Below the pieces are notes generated by a model. The model was not told where the DNA came from, did no database searches, and was given only the letters and a program-made list of their open reading frames with translations. From Gigantopelta aegis (taxonomy: Eukaryota > Mollusca > Gastropoda > Neomphalida > Peltospiridae), in assembly GCF_016097555.1 (NCBI RefSeq), contig NC_054706.1, forward strand, positions 56,621,407-56,685,406: a DNA stretch of 64,000 nt, written 5' to 3'. Positions 52,578-64,000 of the stretch are shown here, one piece after another. Both the position numbers and the translations under genes were made by a program. The stretch's first letter is position 1. The number at the start of each line of letters is the position of its first letter.

Positions 52578-52593
52578 TACATATGTATAAGTA

Positions 52594-52853
52594 AACACTG
52601 GGTTTTTTGTTTAACGACACCACTAGAGCACATTGATTCATTGGATGTCAAACATTTGGTAATTTTGACATATAGTCTTAGAGAGATAACCCACTATATT
52701 TTTTCATTAGTAGCAGGTAATCTTTTATATGCACCATACCACGGCTTTACCAGTTGTGGGGCACTGGCTGTAATAAGAAATAGCACAATGGTCCAATCAA
52801 AATGGATTGATCCTAGACCGACCATGCTTTACCAGTGGGCTACATCCGGTCTC
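52594..52853 (-). mobile_element. SINE type 2, worn
   Basis: Type 2 tail and shortened core and head in reverse. Confidence 0.7.
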
Positions 52854-52863
52854 TCCAATTTAT

Positions 52864-54300
52864 GTAGACACTGAAAATTAAATATGAATATGAATTATTC
52901 ATCAACTATCTAACTGATCAGGGTAGATTTCCATTTTATTACATATGTGCATTTACATTTCCATTAAAATTATATTATTATATTTTAAGTAGATGTGAAT
53001 AATCTTACTGTATGTTTACTACCGATGTCAGTGGTAGTTTTCAGAAAAACAGACACATAACATTTCAAAAGGGTGGATTTTATGGTACTTAACTACCGAG
53101 GGTGCATGGATATCATCCACCGAGGGTACTTTTCCTTTAATATGGTATATTGCATTGCATATATGTTGGCTAATGTATATTTCAGCTAAGTAAACACCTT
53201 CTCATGTAGACATAACAATTCAATATGAATGTGATGGCTTAATCTATTATTTAACTGATCAGGGTAGATTTTCTTTCCATGTGTGAAAGTTGGATTTATT
53301 TATTTTTAAATTAATTTCTTTTTATTATTTTTTTTTTTAGTAAAAAGATGTCAATAATCTTACTGCATATTTACTATCCATGTCAGGAGTGGTTTTCAGA
53401 AAAGAGGACTCTTAAAATTTCAAAAGCGTGGATTTTACCATACTTAACTACCGAGGGTACATGGGTATCGATCATCCATCGAGGGTAGTTTTCCTTTAAT
53501 ATGTTATATTACATTACACATATGTTGGCTAATGTATATTTCAGCTACATAAACACTGTCTAATGTAGACATGACAATTTAATATGAATATGATGGCTTA
53601 ATCCATTATCTAACTGATTAGGGTGGATTTTCTTTACATATGAAAATTTTAATTTTAATTTAATTTAATTTTTATTATTAGTTTTCAGAAAAGGAGATTC
53701 TTAACATTTCAAAAGGGTGGATTTTACTGTACCTAACTACCGAGGTACATGGATATCATCCACTGAGGGTACTTTTCCTTTAACATGGTATATTACATTA
53801 CATATATGTTGGCTAATGTATATTTCAGCTAAGTAAACACCTTCTAATGTAGACATGACAATTAAATATGTCCATATTAATCCATTATCTAAATGATCAG
53901 AGTACATTTCCAAATTAAAAGAAATTATTATTATTATTTAAAAATATATGTGAATAACCTTATGGTACATGTATGTTTACTGTCAGTGCTAGGGATAGTT
54001 CTAGGAAAATGAGACACTTAAGATTTCAGTATGGTGGATTTTACAGTACCCAACTACCGAGGGTACATTATCATCCACCGAGGCTACTTTTCCCAAAAGA
54101 TGTTATATTAATTTACATATTTGTTAACTAATGTATATTTCAGCTAAGTAAACACCTTATGTAGACACTATATGTGATAGATTAATCCATTATCTAAATG
54201 ATCAGTGTAGATGTCTAAATTGTATGTAATGTTTTTATTTTGTAATCAAATATATGTGAATAACCTTACAGTATGTTTACTATCCATGCTAGTAGTGGAG
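52864..54300 (+). repeat. left terminal array of the foldback element
   Basis: Unit starts (GTAGACA) lie at 52864, 53206, 53565, 53849 and 54161, giving periods of 342, 359, 284 and 312 bp. The last unit is partial. Confidence 0.8.
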
Positions 54301-56100
54301 CGACTGAGCTGATCAATTGTGCACTTTTCTGTGAAAGCATGAACATTGGCAAATGGTTAGAGTAACCCAATACAAGGATATTTAGTCCAGGGCCCACTTA
54401 AAATCCAAGATGGCCACCATTGTGGACCTGTTTTGTCTAATATCTCCTTAACTAATACACATATCAAGAGAGTTGAAATGCCTATACCCACATGTTAGGG
54501 GACTAGGAATCCAGTGGTGACAGAAGTGTTTGCAAATTGTGGCTGCCATCTTGAAATCAAAGATGGTCGCCGTCCACATGCTATTTTGCCAATCTGATTA
54601 ACATTAGGTCTACTGGGTCCGCCAGTAGATCTAACAGCATCTGACATTTCATCTATAAAAAACAATTTAAGTATAGACCAATTACACTTCACCTTTTATA
54701 GCATTATTCGGGAGCATACAAATTCTAAAAATATTGGGCAAGACTATTTATGCAATAGGCGACCTTGTTGGTCTATTTCAACACTGAAAAACAGGGGGGA
54801 AAGTGCAGTACTAAACTCTGGATTGTATACTAGTATAAACATTTTATGGCTCTACCATCACGGGTTTTTTTTTGCCTTGAAACAAATTTTATATAAAATT
54901 TTATATTGAAATTAGTTTTCGGCATACTTCGTAATTCACCCGAATCATTTCATATACCCTCGGCATGAAAGGTCAACTGGACATGAGCTCCAACGGGCTG
55001 CTGTTAGATCCACATGTAATAGTGGAGCTAATTTTAATTAGATTGCTATTTTGCTCAATATCTCATTTAGTAGTAAAGATATCAATACAGATTTAACACC
55101 TAGACTGACATTTCAGGGGTCTAAGAATCCAATGGTGACATTGAATATATGGCTGTCATTTTGAAATCCAAGATGGCCACCATCCACAAGCTATTTTACT
55201 CAATATCTCATAAAATATAAAATATATCAATACAGTTTTAACACCTGTTATAACATTAATCATCGGCTATTGTCACTATAGGTACTTGTGCGATCATACA
55301 TCAAAATGACAAATCTTGCAATAATACTGGTCATCCTGTTCTGTTATAAAGATAGGCTGCAGGTTCTGAAATCAAAAGTCTTAAATGAGTGGCAAGCAGT
55401 GTGGACCATACTGCTAACAAGTCAGCAGGTGTGCAGGCAGAATTAATGGAATTTTCTGTAAGGAGAATTTTAGGTGATGGTAACGATCTTGTCACAAAGG
55501 TAGTGTTGGACAGCTCAGTATTTTATATAGCGCAACTGACAGAAACAAGCAGACATTTATAAACAATGGGGAATGGGGAAAGCTAACGAAACATGTGTGG
55601 CACCCAGAGGCATCAATGGCTTCACTATGAGAGCTGACTGATTTCTTCAAATGCACTTGCAAATTTATGGCTCATTAATAGGAGATGGTATAAATATAAT
55701 ATAAAAAAACAACCAGAATTACAGGTAGTGAAATGTTTAAGCAACACTTTGACAGCAAATTAGAATTTACATTGTCAAACCATTAACAAACATAACTGAA
55801 CACATTTTATTCTGACTGAGCACATTGAGTTTGCATCTTTTAATGTCAGGATACCAACTTTTAAGTATGTAAATACTGTCTGAGTTTCCAATAACAATTA
55901 CATTGTATCTAATCACATTAAATATTTATTATAAGCAATTCCTTATTTTTATAAACCATAGTCAAACATTTAAAATAACAGAACATGTCGATTAGATTTG
56001 GATGTCCAAAGATATGTATTTCAAAAAAAAATTGTGGCCATTTTGAAAAATATGGCACCACTCCACCCATTGCCCACTAATTTTATATAGTACCTATCAT
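54301..56100. other. foldback core, left side
   Basis: Blocks with AATCCAAGATGGCCACCAT occur at about 54400, 54550 (reverse and forward) and 55160. The paragraph-like order ('TTTTG...CAATATCTC', 'AACACCT') repeats two or three times. 55390-55560 is coding-like (ANKSAGVQAELMEFSVRRIL, then TKVVLDSSVFYIAQLTETS) but short and not recognised. Confidence 0.45.
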
Positions 56101-56112
56101 AGCATCTATCTA

Positions 56113-56202
56113 TTTATGTATGTATGTATGTATGTATGTATGTATGTATGTATGTATGTATGTATGCATGTATGCATGCATACATGCATGCATACATGTA
56201 TG

Positions 56203-56265
<63 letters not shown>

Positions 56266-56280
56266 CTCTGTGTGTGTGTG
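56113..56280. repeat. GTAT, TA and GT microsatellites
   Basis: GTAT tetramers (with GCAT variants) run into about 26 TA units and then GT units. The YVCM-repeat frames are artefacts. Confidence 0.9.
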
Positions 56281-56546
56281 TGTGTGTGTTTATGATAGTC
56301 TCGAAGAATTACCACTTGGGTGTGCAAAATTTGACACATAGTTGTTATCTATGGATTCTGACACTGTTGGGGGTTCACATCGATAATCCACTGGGTGCCA
56401 TCCTTGAGAAATTTGAAAACTCCAAGATGGCGGCCAAGATGATGGCCAAATCAGAAAACAAAGAAGAACAATTTTTATATCTACCCCATGGTTTTAGGAG
56501 CCAGGAAAGACACTGGTGCCATCATAATTGGTGTCATCATAATTCA

Positions 56547-56859
56547 TGAGGGCAGGTAATGCATTCACTTGATGTGCGGTCGATCTAGGATCGATCCCTG
56601 TCGGTGGACCCATTGGGCTATTTCTCGTTCTAGCCAGTGCTCCACAGCTGGTGTAACAAAGGCCGTGGTATGTACTATCCTGTCTGTGGGATGGTGCACA
56701 TAAAAGATCCCTTGCTGCTAATCGAAAAGAGTAGCCCATGAAGTGGCGACAGCGGGTTTCTTCTCTCAGTATCTGTGTGGTCCGTAACCATATGTCTGAT
56801 GCCATATAAGCGTAAATAAAATGTGTTGAGTGCATCGTTAAGTAAAACATTTCCTTCCT
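56547..56859 (+). mobile_element. SINE type 1 with 10-bp target duplication
   Basis: TCATAATTCA flanks it at 56537-56546 and 56860-56869. Head, core and tail are complete. It sits in the left core arm of the foldback element. Confidence 0.9.
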
Positions 56860-57164
56860 TCATAATTCAGATTTCATAAATAGGTCACCTGAATACAAAA
56901 TGGTTGCCAATATGGTGGTTCAAATGGAGAAAATGGCAATAAATTGCTTATTGTTTGATACAGAAAAGTAATTCTTGCATTTAACCAATGGTTTTAGAGT
57001 TCAATGAACACAATGAAAGTAGTTCTTCTATACCTGTTAATTTTAATTTATTCAAGATGGCCACCAATATAAGTAATGAACCGAGGAAGGTGGAACTGTT
57101 AAAAGTAACACTCACACAAAAGACTTGTTGGTTTAAAGAGGATGACCTACATGTAATAATGAAA

Positions 57165-57445
57165 AACCGGCCTCGGTGGCATAGTGGTTAAGCCATCAGA
57201 CTATAGGCTGGTAGGTACAGGGTTCGCAGCCCGGTTCCAGCTCCAACCCAGAGCGAGTTCTTAAGGGCTCAATGGATAGGTGTAAGGCCACTACACCCTC
57301 TTCTCTCTCACTAACCACTAACCAACTAACAGCTAACCCACTGTCCTAGACAAACGGCCCAGATAGCTGAGGTGTGTGACCAGGACAGTGTGCTTGAACC
57401 TTAATTGGATATAAGCACGAAAATAAGTTGAAATGAAATGAATAA
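57165..57445 (+). mobile_element. SINE type 4, full length
   Basis: Head ACCGGCCTCGGTGGCATAGT, B box GGTTCGCAGCCC, body and tail TTAATTGGATATAAGCACG are all present. AATGAAA flanks both ends. Confidence 0.88.
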
Positions 57446-57774
57446 TGAAACACTATATTAAAGTGACCCTTTATTGGGTTTTTTGTTTTCTCTTGGGTAC
57501 TGTGTGTGTTGTTTAGTGAGCATGATAGAGTTTTGCCAGTTTGCAATGGAATTCAGTTTTAGCTGGTCTGGGTTTTTTTTTTTTACAATAATGCTATATA
57601 ACACTGGGAATAAATAGCAAGTACTAGGCCACCTAAAATAATATTACATTGCAAATTAACAAAATTACATCATGCATACTACACCACGCACAACACTACC
57701 AAATATCTTACATTCTATTGGCCAAGAAAAGGTCACTGTAAAAATAATGTTACAATGCATTTTACATCTGTCAA

Positions 57775-58010
57775 TCCATTCAACTGATTGGGTTCTTTTT
57801 CGTTTCAACCAGTGCACCACAACTGGTCAAAGTCCATGGTATGTGCTTTCCTGTCTGTGGGAAGGTGCATATAAAATATCCCATTAAGAAAAATGTAGCG
57901 GGTTTCCTTTGATGACTATATGAGTCAGAATTACCAAATGTTTGACATCCAGTAGCCTATGATTAATTAATCAATGTGCTCTAGTGGTGTCGTTAAACAA
58001 AACAAAATTC
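57775..58010 (+). mobile_element. SINE type 2, head-less
   Basis: Core and complete type 2 tail (ATCAATGTGCTCTAGTGGTG to AACAAAACAAA). Confidence 0.8.
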
Positions 58011-58619
58011 TTCTTTATATCTGTCAAATTGTTTTATTATTATTAATTGATTATCTTAAACCCACAAGTTTTTTTAATGACTGTGTTAATCATTTTACAA
58101 ATATACAGTGGCACTTTATTTTTAACAGTTCCATCTCCTTAAAGATGCCTGTATTGGTTAGCATCTTGAAATAATTAAAATTAACTTGTATAGAAGAACT
58201 GAACTATTTTCATCGTATTCCATGACCCCTAAAACCATGGGTTAGATGCAAGAATTACATTTTAGTACCGAATAATAAGGAAGTTATTGTAATTTTCTCA
58301 ATTTGGACCACCATATTACATGGCCCATTTAGTTAAATCTGAATTTTGATAGCACCATTGCCCTCCTTGGCTCCTACAACCATAGGGTAAATGCAATAAT
58401 TTTTGTTTATCTGTCAATTTATAAGCAAGCTATAGCTATTTTCCTGATTTGGCCACCATTTTGTCCGCCATCTTGGATTTTTCTTCAAGGGTGCCCAGAT
58501 GGCACCCAGTAGATTATTGATGTGCATCAAATTGTGCAGACTTTGAACCCAAATTGGCATTTGGCTATTCACTTTTTTTAAAAAAAATTATAATAATAAT
58601 AAAATAAAATTAAAATAAT

Positions 58620-59699
58620 TTCTTATAATACACTAATCTACCCTGATCATTTAGATACTGGATTAATCCATCATATACTTATTTAGTTGTTAGTGTCTAT
58701 ATAAGGAGGTGTTTACTTAGCTGAAATATATATTAGCTAAGTAAATCCTCGGTGGATGATCTTGTAACCCCGGTAGTTACATGTAGGTACTATAAAATCC
58801 ACCCTATTGAAATCTTAAGTGTCTCATTTTCCTAGAACTATCCCTAGCACTGATAGTAAACATACAATAAGGTAATTTCTTAAGAGTAATTTCTTATAAT
58901 TTGGAAATCTAGCCATATCATTTGGATATTGGATTAATCCACCATATACATATTTAATTATTAGTGTCTACATAAGAAGGTGTTTACTTAGATAAAATAT
59001 ACAATAGCTAACAAAGAAAAGAAATATTTGATTTAACGATGCACTCAACACATTTTATTTACGGTTATATGGCATCAGACATATGGTTAAGGACCACACA
59101 GATATAGAGAGAGAGGAAACCCACTCGCCACTTCATGGGCTACTTTTTTCGATTAGCAGTAAGGGATCTTTTATATGTACCATCCCACAGACAGGGTAGT
59201 ACATACCACAGCCTTTGATATGCCAGTCGTGCTGGAATGAGAAATCAATAGCTAACAAATACATAAATTAATATACCATATTAAGGAAAAAGTAGGCCTA
59301 CACTCAGTGGATGATATTGTACCGTTGGTAGTTAGGTACTGTAAAATCTACCCTATTGAAATCTTAAGTGTCTCAATTTCCTAAAACTATCCCTAGCACT
59401 GATAGTAAACATATAGTAAGGTTATTCACATATATTTAAAAAACAAATATATAAAAAAAAAAAAAAAAAAAAATAAAAAAAAAAAATTTCTTATAATTTG
59501 GAAACCTACCCTGATCATTTAGATAATGGATTAATCCATCATATACATATTTAATTATTAGTGTTTATATAAGAAGGTGTTTACTTAGCTGAAATATATA
59601 TTAGCTAACAAATAAGTAAACTAATATACCATATTTTGGGATAAGTACCTTCGGTAAATGATCTTGTACCCTCGGTAGTTCGGTACCATAAAATCCACC
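58620..59699 (-). repeat. right terminal array of the foldback element
   Basis: Reverse-complement units start near 58690, 58967 and 59555. Allowing for the SINE, the periods are about 277 and 338 bp, like those of the left array. It is cut by the LTR at 59700. Confidence 0.8.
59014..59246 (-). mobile_element. SINE type 1, 5'-truncated, with 11-bp target duplication
   Basis: AATAGCTAACA flanks it at 59003-59013 and 59247-59257. It lacks the tRNA-like head. Confidence 0.88.
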
Positions 59700-61044
59700 T
59701 GTGACGGTACATGCTCTTAATTTCTTTTCGCCTGTGGCGATATTAATTGTTTTAGAGGGTCGTGTGCACTTGTTACGTAATACTTCTGCACGACGGTCCT
59801 CGATCGGTACGCCTAATACACACCCTTAGCCAGGTGCGGAGGCCATGTGGCGAGTAGTTACGTAATACCTCTGCGAGGGCGGTTTTTACAACCATGATTT
59901 GGCGACAATGGCGTCAGTAAGTCTGACGATCAGAGAGAAATAATACCGCTTGGTCGCGGTGGAAATATCAGATGATAGGGGGAGGTACCGCCTTGTACCC
60001 CCAGGCGAATTTCTGATTTTATAATAAATAGCTAGTTTTTTTAGAGTTATGAGGAGAACGAAAAAGGAAGCTTCCCGGGAACGTAGTCCGTTAGGACTTG
60101 GTAAATATTATTTTCTGCTCTGTGTATAACCTTGATGTGATTGATGTGACTTTAAATATTTTAATACTGTATTATACCAATATTCTTTAGACAGTGTCTT
60201 CGGTCATCTGACAAAGTAAATCGTAGACTTTTTGTTCTAACATTATATGAGTATTTGGTAATATAAAGCTTAGCCAGTCATCCTAGAGGACCTAGGTAAA
60301 CTGTAGGTTATTGTCTTTATTGTGATAGGTACCAGTATTAATTCTGTGTTACAAGGTTACTGAAAGAGTAGTTAAGGGTTAATTAAAAATTAACCCGTTA
60401 GGAATAGAGCTGTAATTCCTTTATTAATTAAGTTCCCCTGGAAGCGTTTCTAAATTATCACACGTTACTGAACGAGTAGTAAGGGTTAATTAAAAATTAA
60501 CCAGTTAGGAATGGTGTTGTAATTCCTTTATTAATTAACTTCCCCTGGAAGCGTTTCTAAATTATCACACGTTACTGAACGAGTAGTAAGGGTTAATTAA
60601 AAATTAACCAGTTAGGAATAGAGTGGTAATTCCTTTATTAATTAACTTCTCCTAGAAGCGTTTCTCAATTATCACACGTGTGGGTGTTGTGTCACGGTGA
60701 AGTGATTCGCATATTGTGTAACCTAGACACCTAGAGATTAACTAATTAAGTGATCAGTTCTGGGTTGTTATATTGTTGTTATTAATTAACTACTACGGCT
60801 GTACATTTGTCAGAGTAGGTTAATACAGATTCCAAAGTGTATTGTGTTTTGTTGTGTTTCTAGTGGACTAAACATGCTATATTACATATACTTTATATAA
60901 GATCGTATCTCTGATCATACCTAGAGACGAGCCATACTAGGGTTTAACCGCCTGTTACAGAGAGATCTAATAGATATACAGTTAGGAGAGAGATTTGGAT
61001 AATCGTGTTTATTCAGTTACGGGAATTATAGAATCCCCGTGACA
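59700..61044 (+). repeat. LTR (TGTGACGG ... CCGTGACA)
   Basis: The 1345-bp LTR starts TGTGACGGTACATGCTCTTA and ends AATCCCCGTGACA. A unit of about 107 bp (GTTACTGAACGAGTAGTAAG to TATCACAC) is present three times at 60356, 60464 and 60571. Solo relatives are at 13104-13386 and 35481-36556. Confidence 0.88.
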
Positions 61045-61508
61045 GGAGTAGAAAATTGGGGCGCTCGTCCCGGATCTGAAACGGGACATGCATATTTAAA
61101 AAAGTATTGTTTGTAAATGGGGGCTTTATAAATTAATATTTACAAATTTACTCGAAGTAGCACGTTGTTCACTAGAAAATTAATTAATAATAAGTGCGTC
61201 ATATCCAAACATGGATAAGAATTTGCTGGATAGGCCTACGCTCAGTGTAGTGGAGATTAAGCGAGCACGTAAGGCCGAGTTAGTTGAAATCGCGGGTGAG
61301 CGAGAAATTGATTTAACATCAGCTAAAACCTTAGGTGATATAAAGACAATTATTATCCAGGAAGTTTTTGGTGATAGGCCTGTTATGGAAGACAGTGAGA
61401 TTGTTCCAGAGATAGAGATAAATGAGTTAAGTGTGGAACAACAATTAGCTTTTAAAAAGCTTGAGTACGAAAGAGAAGAGAAAGAGAGAGAAAGAGAAGA
61501 ACGTGCAT

Positions 61509-61664
<156 letters not shown>

Positions 61665-64000
61665 AGATAGACATAGAGATAGAGAGAAAGAAGATAGAGA
61701 TAGAGAAGATAGAGATAGGGATAGAGAAGATAGAGAGAGGGAGAGAGAGAAAGAGAAGAGAGGGATAGAGAAGATAGACATAGGGATAGAGAATTCCAGT
61801 TAGAAAAATTAAAAGTGGAACATGAGTTAAAGTTGAATACTGAAGAAGTCAGACGAGAAGCCGGAAATGGGTTTAACATGTCGGAGGCTTATAGATCAGT
61901 GCCGGTATTTGATGACCAGGAGGTAGATATGTTCTTTCAACTTTTTGAATGGGCCGCTAAGCAGCTAAATTGGCTGCAGTCTAAGTGGACATTGTTAGCC
62001 GTGTCTAAGTTTAAGGGGAAGGCTAGTATAGCTTATAATTCAATGAGTGATGAGCGAGCAAGTCAGTACGACCTAGTTAAGGCTGCAGTGTTGAGGGCTT
62101 ATGAATTACGACCTGAGGATTATCGTTTACGGTATAGCGAGTTGAGAAAAACGCAGGGTCAGTCTTATAGTGAGTTTGTGGCTAAGAAGGCAGGGATGTT
62201 TGATAAATGGGTGGTGTCTCATCAGGTAGAGTCATATACCGAGTTACGGGAGTTGTTGATCTTACAGGACATTAAAAAATGGATTACCAGTTAGCTTACG
62301 TATTCACTTAGAGGATCGTGAAGTCAAAAAGATAGAGGAGGCAGGCATAGTGGCAGATGATTACGTGTTAATACACAAAGTTCAGGCAGTACAGGATAGC
62401 TCTGTACAACAGGGTGATAAGAAGAAATTTCAGCCAGGTTTTTCCCGGGAAAGTAACTATCGGGGAGAGTCATCTAGTTGGTCAGCTAGTCAGGCAAGGA
62501 ATGCACTTGGTGGGCAAAGTAAGGATAGACCTGCATTATCAGCCAATGCACGAACTTTTCGTCCACATTGCAGTTACTGTAAAAAGGATAACCATCTTAT
62601 CGGGGACTGTTTTAAAAGGAAACGCGATAATGCGCAAGTGGTCGGTTTAGTGAGGTCAGCTCCGTTAGCGAGAGAGTTAATGGCTAGTCCCATGGCAGAG
62701 AAAGTAAACCCGTATGTGTCCACTGGTATGGTTTGTGATGTGAAACAAGAATTGAGTCCTAAGGCTATATCAATCTATAGAGATACCGGGTGTAGTCAGA
62801 GTCTGATGACGCAAAAGTGTTTAGCTGGTATTGAAAATTCAGACATAGGACGTAGTTTGGCTTTAACCTCGGTTACTGGAGAAAAAATGGTTGTCCGGTT
62901 ACATAAGGTTTTCTTGTGTTCGAAGTTTGTGACGGGACCAGTCGTTATGGGTGTTGTGAAGGACTTGCCTGTTGAAAACATAGGAGTTTTGTTGGGTAAT
63001 GATTTGACTAGTCAGTGTTGTCAGCCGACATGTGACCAATTGTTAATTAAAGACAGCCCTTTACCAGTAGAAGAGAGTGAGGTTGATGAGATTAGATATC
63101 CTGCGTGTGTAAAGACTAGGGCTATGGCCAGTAGGTTAGCACGGGATCTAGAGGATATTTGTGATTTGTCTGATACGTGTGTGAGCCATGAAATTGGAGT
63201 GGATGAGGTTATCAGTAAAATGGTAGATAAGTCAACTGACAAATTAAATGTGGTGGAACCTGTTGATCTCCCGCAGAGGGGAATTGAACCAGTTGTGTTT
63301 GATAGAGGGGACTTACCTTGTAATAGACAAGAGTTAATCCTAGAGCAGGGGGCTGATCCAAATTTGTTGGCAGTTCGCACTACCTTGTTGACTGTGGACA
63401 AGGGAGTATTAATAAATAAGAGCGTCAAAGATAGGAAGTTGCTGGCGACCGAACTAGCTAGGAAGCAACTGAGCCATGCTCAGAGCAAAATAAAATCAGT
63501 GTTTGATAGGAAGGCTAAGAGTCGGGAATTTAAACCAGAGGATAAAGTGCTGCTGTACCTTCCCATTAAACGGCGTTCATTACAGAACCGGTATTTCGGT
63601 CCCTATGTTGTGCACAAACGGGTTAATGAGACAGGGTATGTGATAAACACTCCTGATAGGGTTAGGAAAAGCAGGTATTGTCACATCAATTTGCTAAAAG
63701 GTTATTTTGACAGACTGCCGATAGTTCCAGAGAGACCGGTCCAAATTGAGATACACTCGATTTCCTGTGATGACGTCAAGACTGCAGAGAGAAAATTGAC
63801 CAACAGCCAGATTCTAGCAGACTTGAACCCCCAGCGAGAAAAGTTGACTATGTTGAAACAAGACAATGTTTCCATTTGTCAGAACCTTCCAACGGTTACC
63901 AATACCTTAAGCCAAGATGTGCGCTTGGAACCCAACGCTACACCGATTCGACAGCATGCCTATCGGAGAAAACCTGGAAAACGTGCGACGCTGAAAAAGA

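Larger units (their letters stand above)
52864..59699. mobile_element. probable large foldback element with inverted terminal arrays
   Basis: 52864-54300 holds about four and a half direct units of roughly 284-359 bp. Each has GTAGACA, TGATCAGGGTAGATT, a GTGGATTTTA block, ACTACCGAGGGT, CATCCACCGAGGGT and TTCAGCTAAGTAAACACC. 58620-59699 holds about three units of the same sequence in reverse complement (GGTGTTTACTTAGCTGAAAT, ATCTACCCTGATCATTTAG). The core holds further inverted pairs: AATCCACTGGGTGCCATCCT at 56386 against GGCACCCAGTAGATTATTGA at 58500, and CCATGGTTTTAGG near 56490 against CCTAAAACCATGGG near 58230. No transposase is recognisable. Five SINEs have entered it, and the LTR element truncates its right side. 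Confidence 0.6.

Overview
The window looks like AT-rich genomic DNA of a marine invertebrate, most likely a mollusc and perhaps a gastropod. The reasons are genes with GT-AG introns, dense tRNA-derived SINEs, Tc1-type transposons, foldback MITEs, long microsatellites and a Ty3/gypsy LTR element of the Gmr1-like type. The taxon is inference; nothing in the sequence names a species.

The only host gene I can recognise is a SAM-dependent methyltransferase of the arsenite methyltransferase (AS3MT) family, present as a direct tandem duplication on the + strand. Copy A (exons 3 to 9, about 1261-9121) has its first two exons left of the window. Copy B (15682-31499) has all nine exons and would encode about 349 residues, but exon 5 carries a 2-bp insertion. 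A third remnant (about 37430-37774) keeps only a decayed last exon. Intron sequences of A and B still align, including old repeats inherited from before the duplication. Later SINE, MITE and microsatellite insertions differ between the copies. Both copies lack the cysteines that bind arsenic in AS3MT at the positions that can be aligned, so the substrate is uncertain.

Region by region. 1-351: end of a Tc1 transposase. 352-9600: copy A. 9600-15673: intergenic repeats, including two overlapping halves of a Tc1 element, an LTR fragment, a TTAA-type MITE and a LINE reverse-transcriptase scrap. 15674-31700: copy B. 31700-41640: SINEs, MITEs, a solo LTR (35481-36556), a short segmental duplication and the third gene remnant. 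41660-45905: a 4.2-kb minisatellite of a 24-bp unit with higher-order structure, open to translation on both strands. 45906-52860: repeats with no recognisable gene. 52864-59699: a probable large foldback element whose two ends are inverted arrays of a roughly 280-360-bp unit, with a core rich in AAGATGGC-type motifs. 59700-64000: a Gmr1-like Ty3/gypsy LTR element, inserted in the right array and running off the window.

At least five SINE types are present. They share modules: one tRNA-like head occurs with two different 3' tails, and one core-plus-tail occurs with two different heads. The most unusual structures are the foldback element, the 24-bp minisatellite and the perfect long hairpins in introns of both gene copies.
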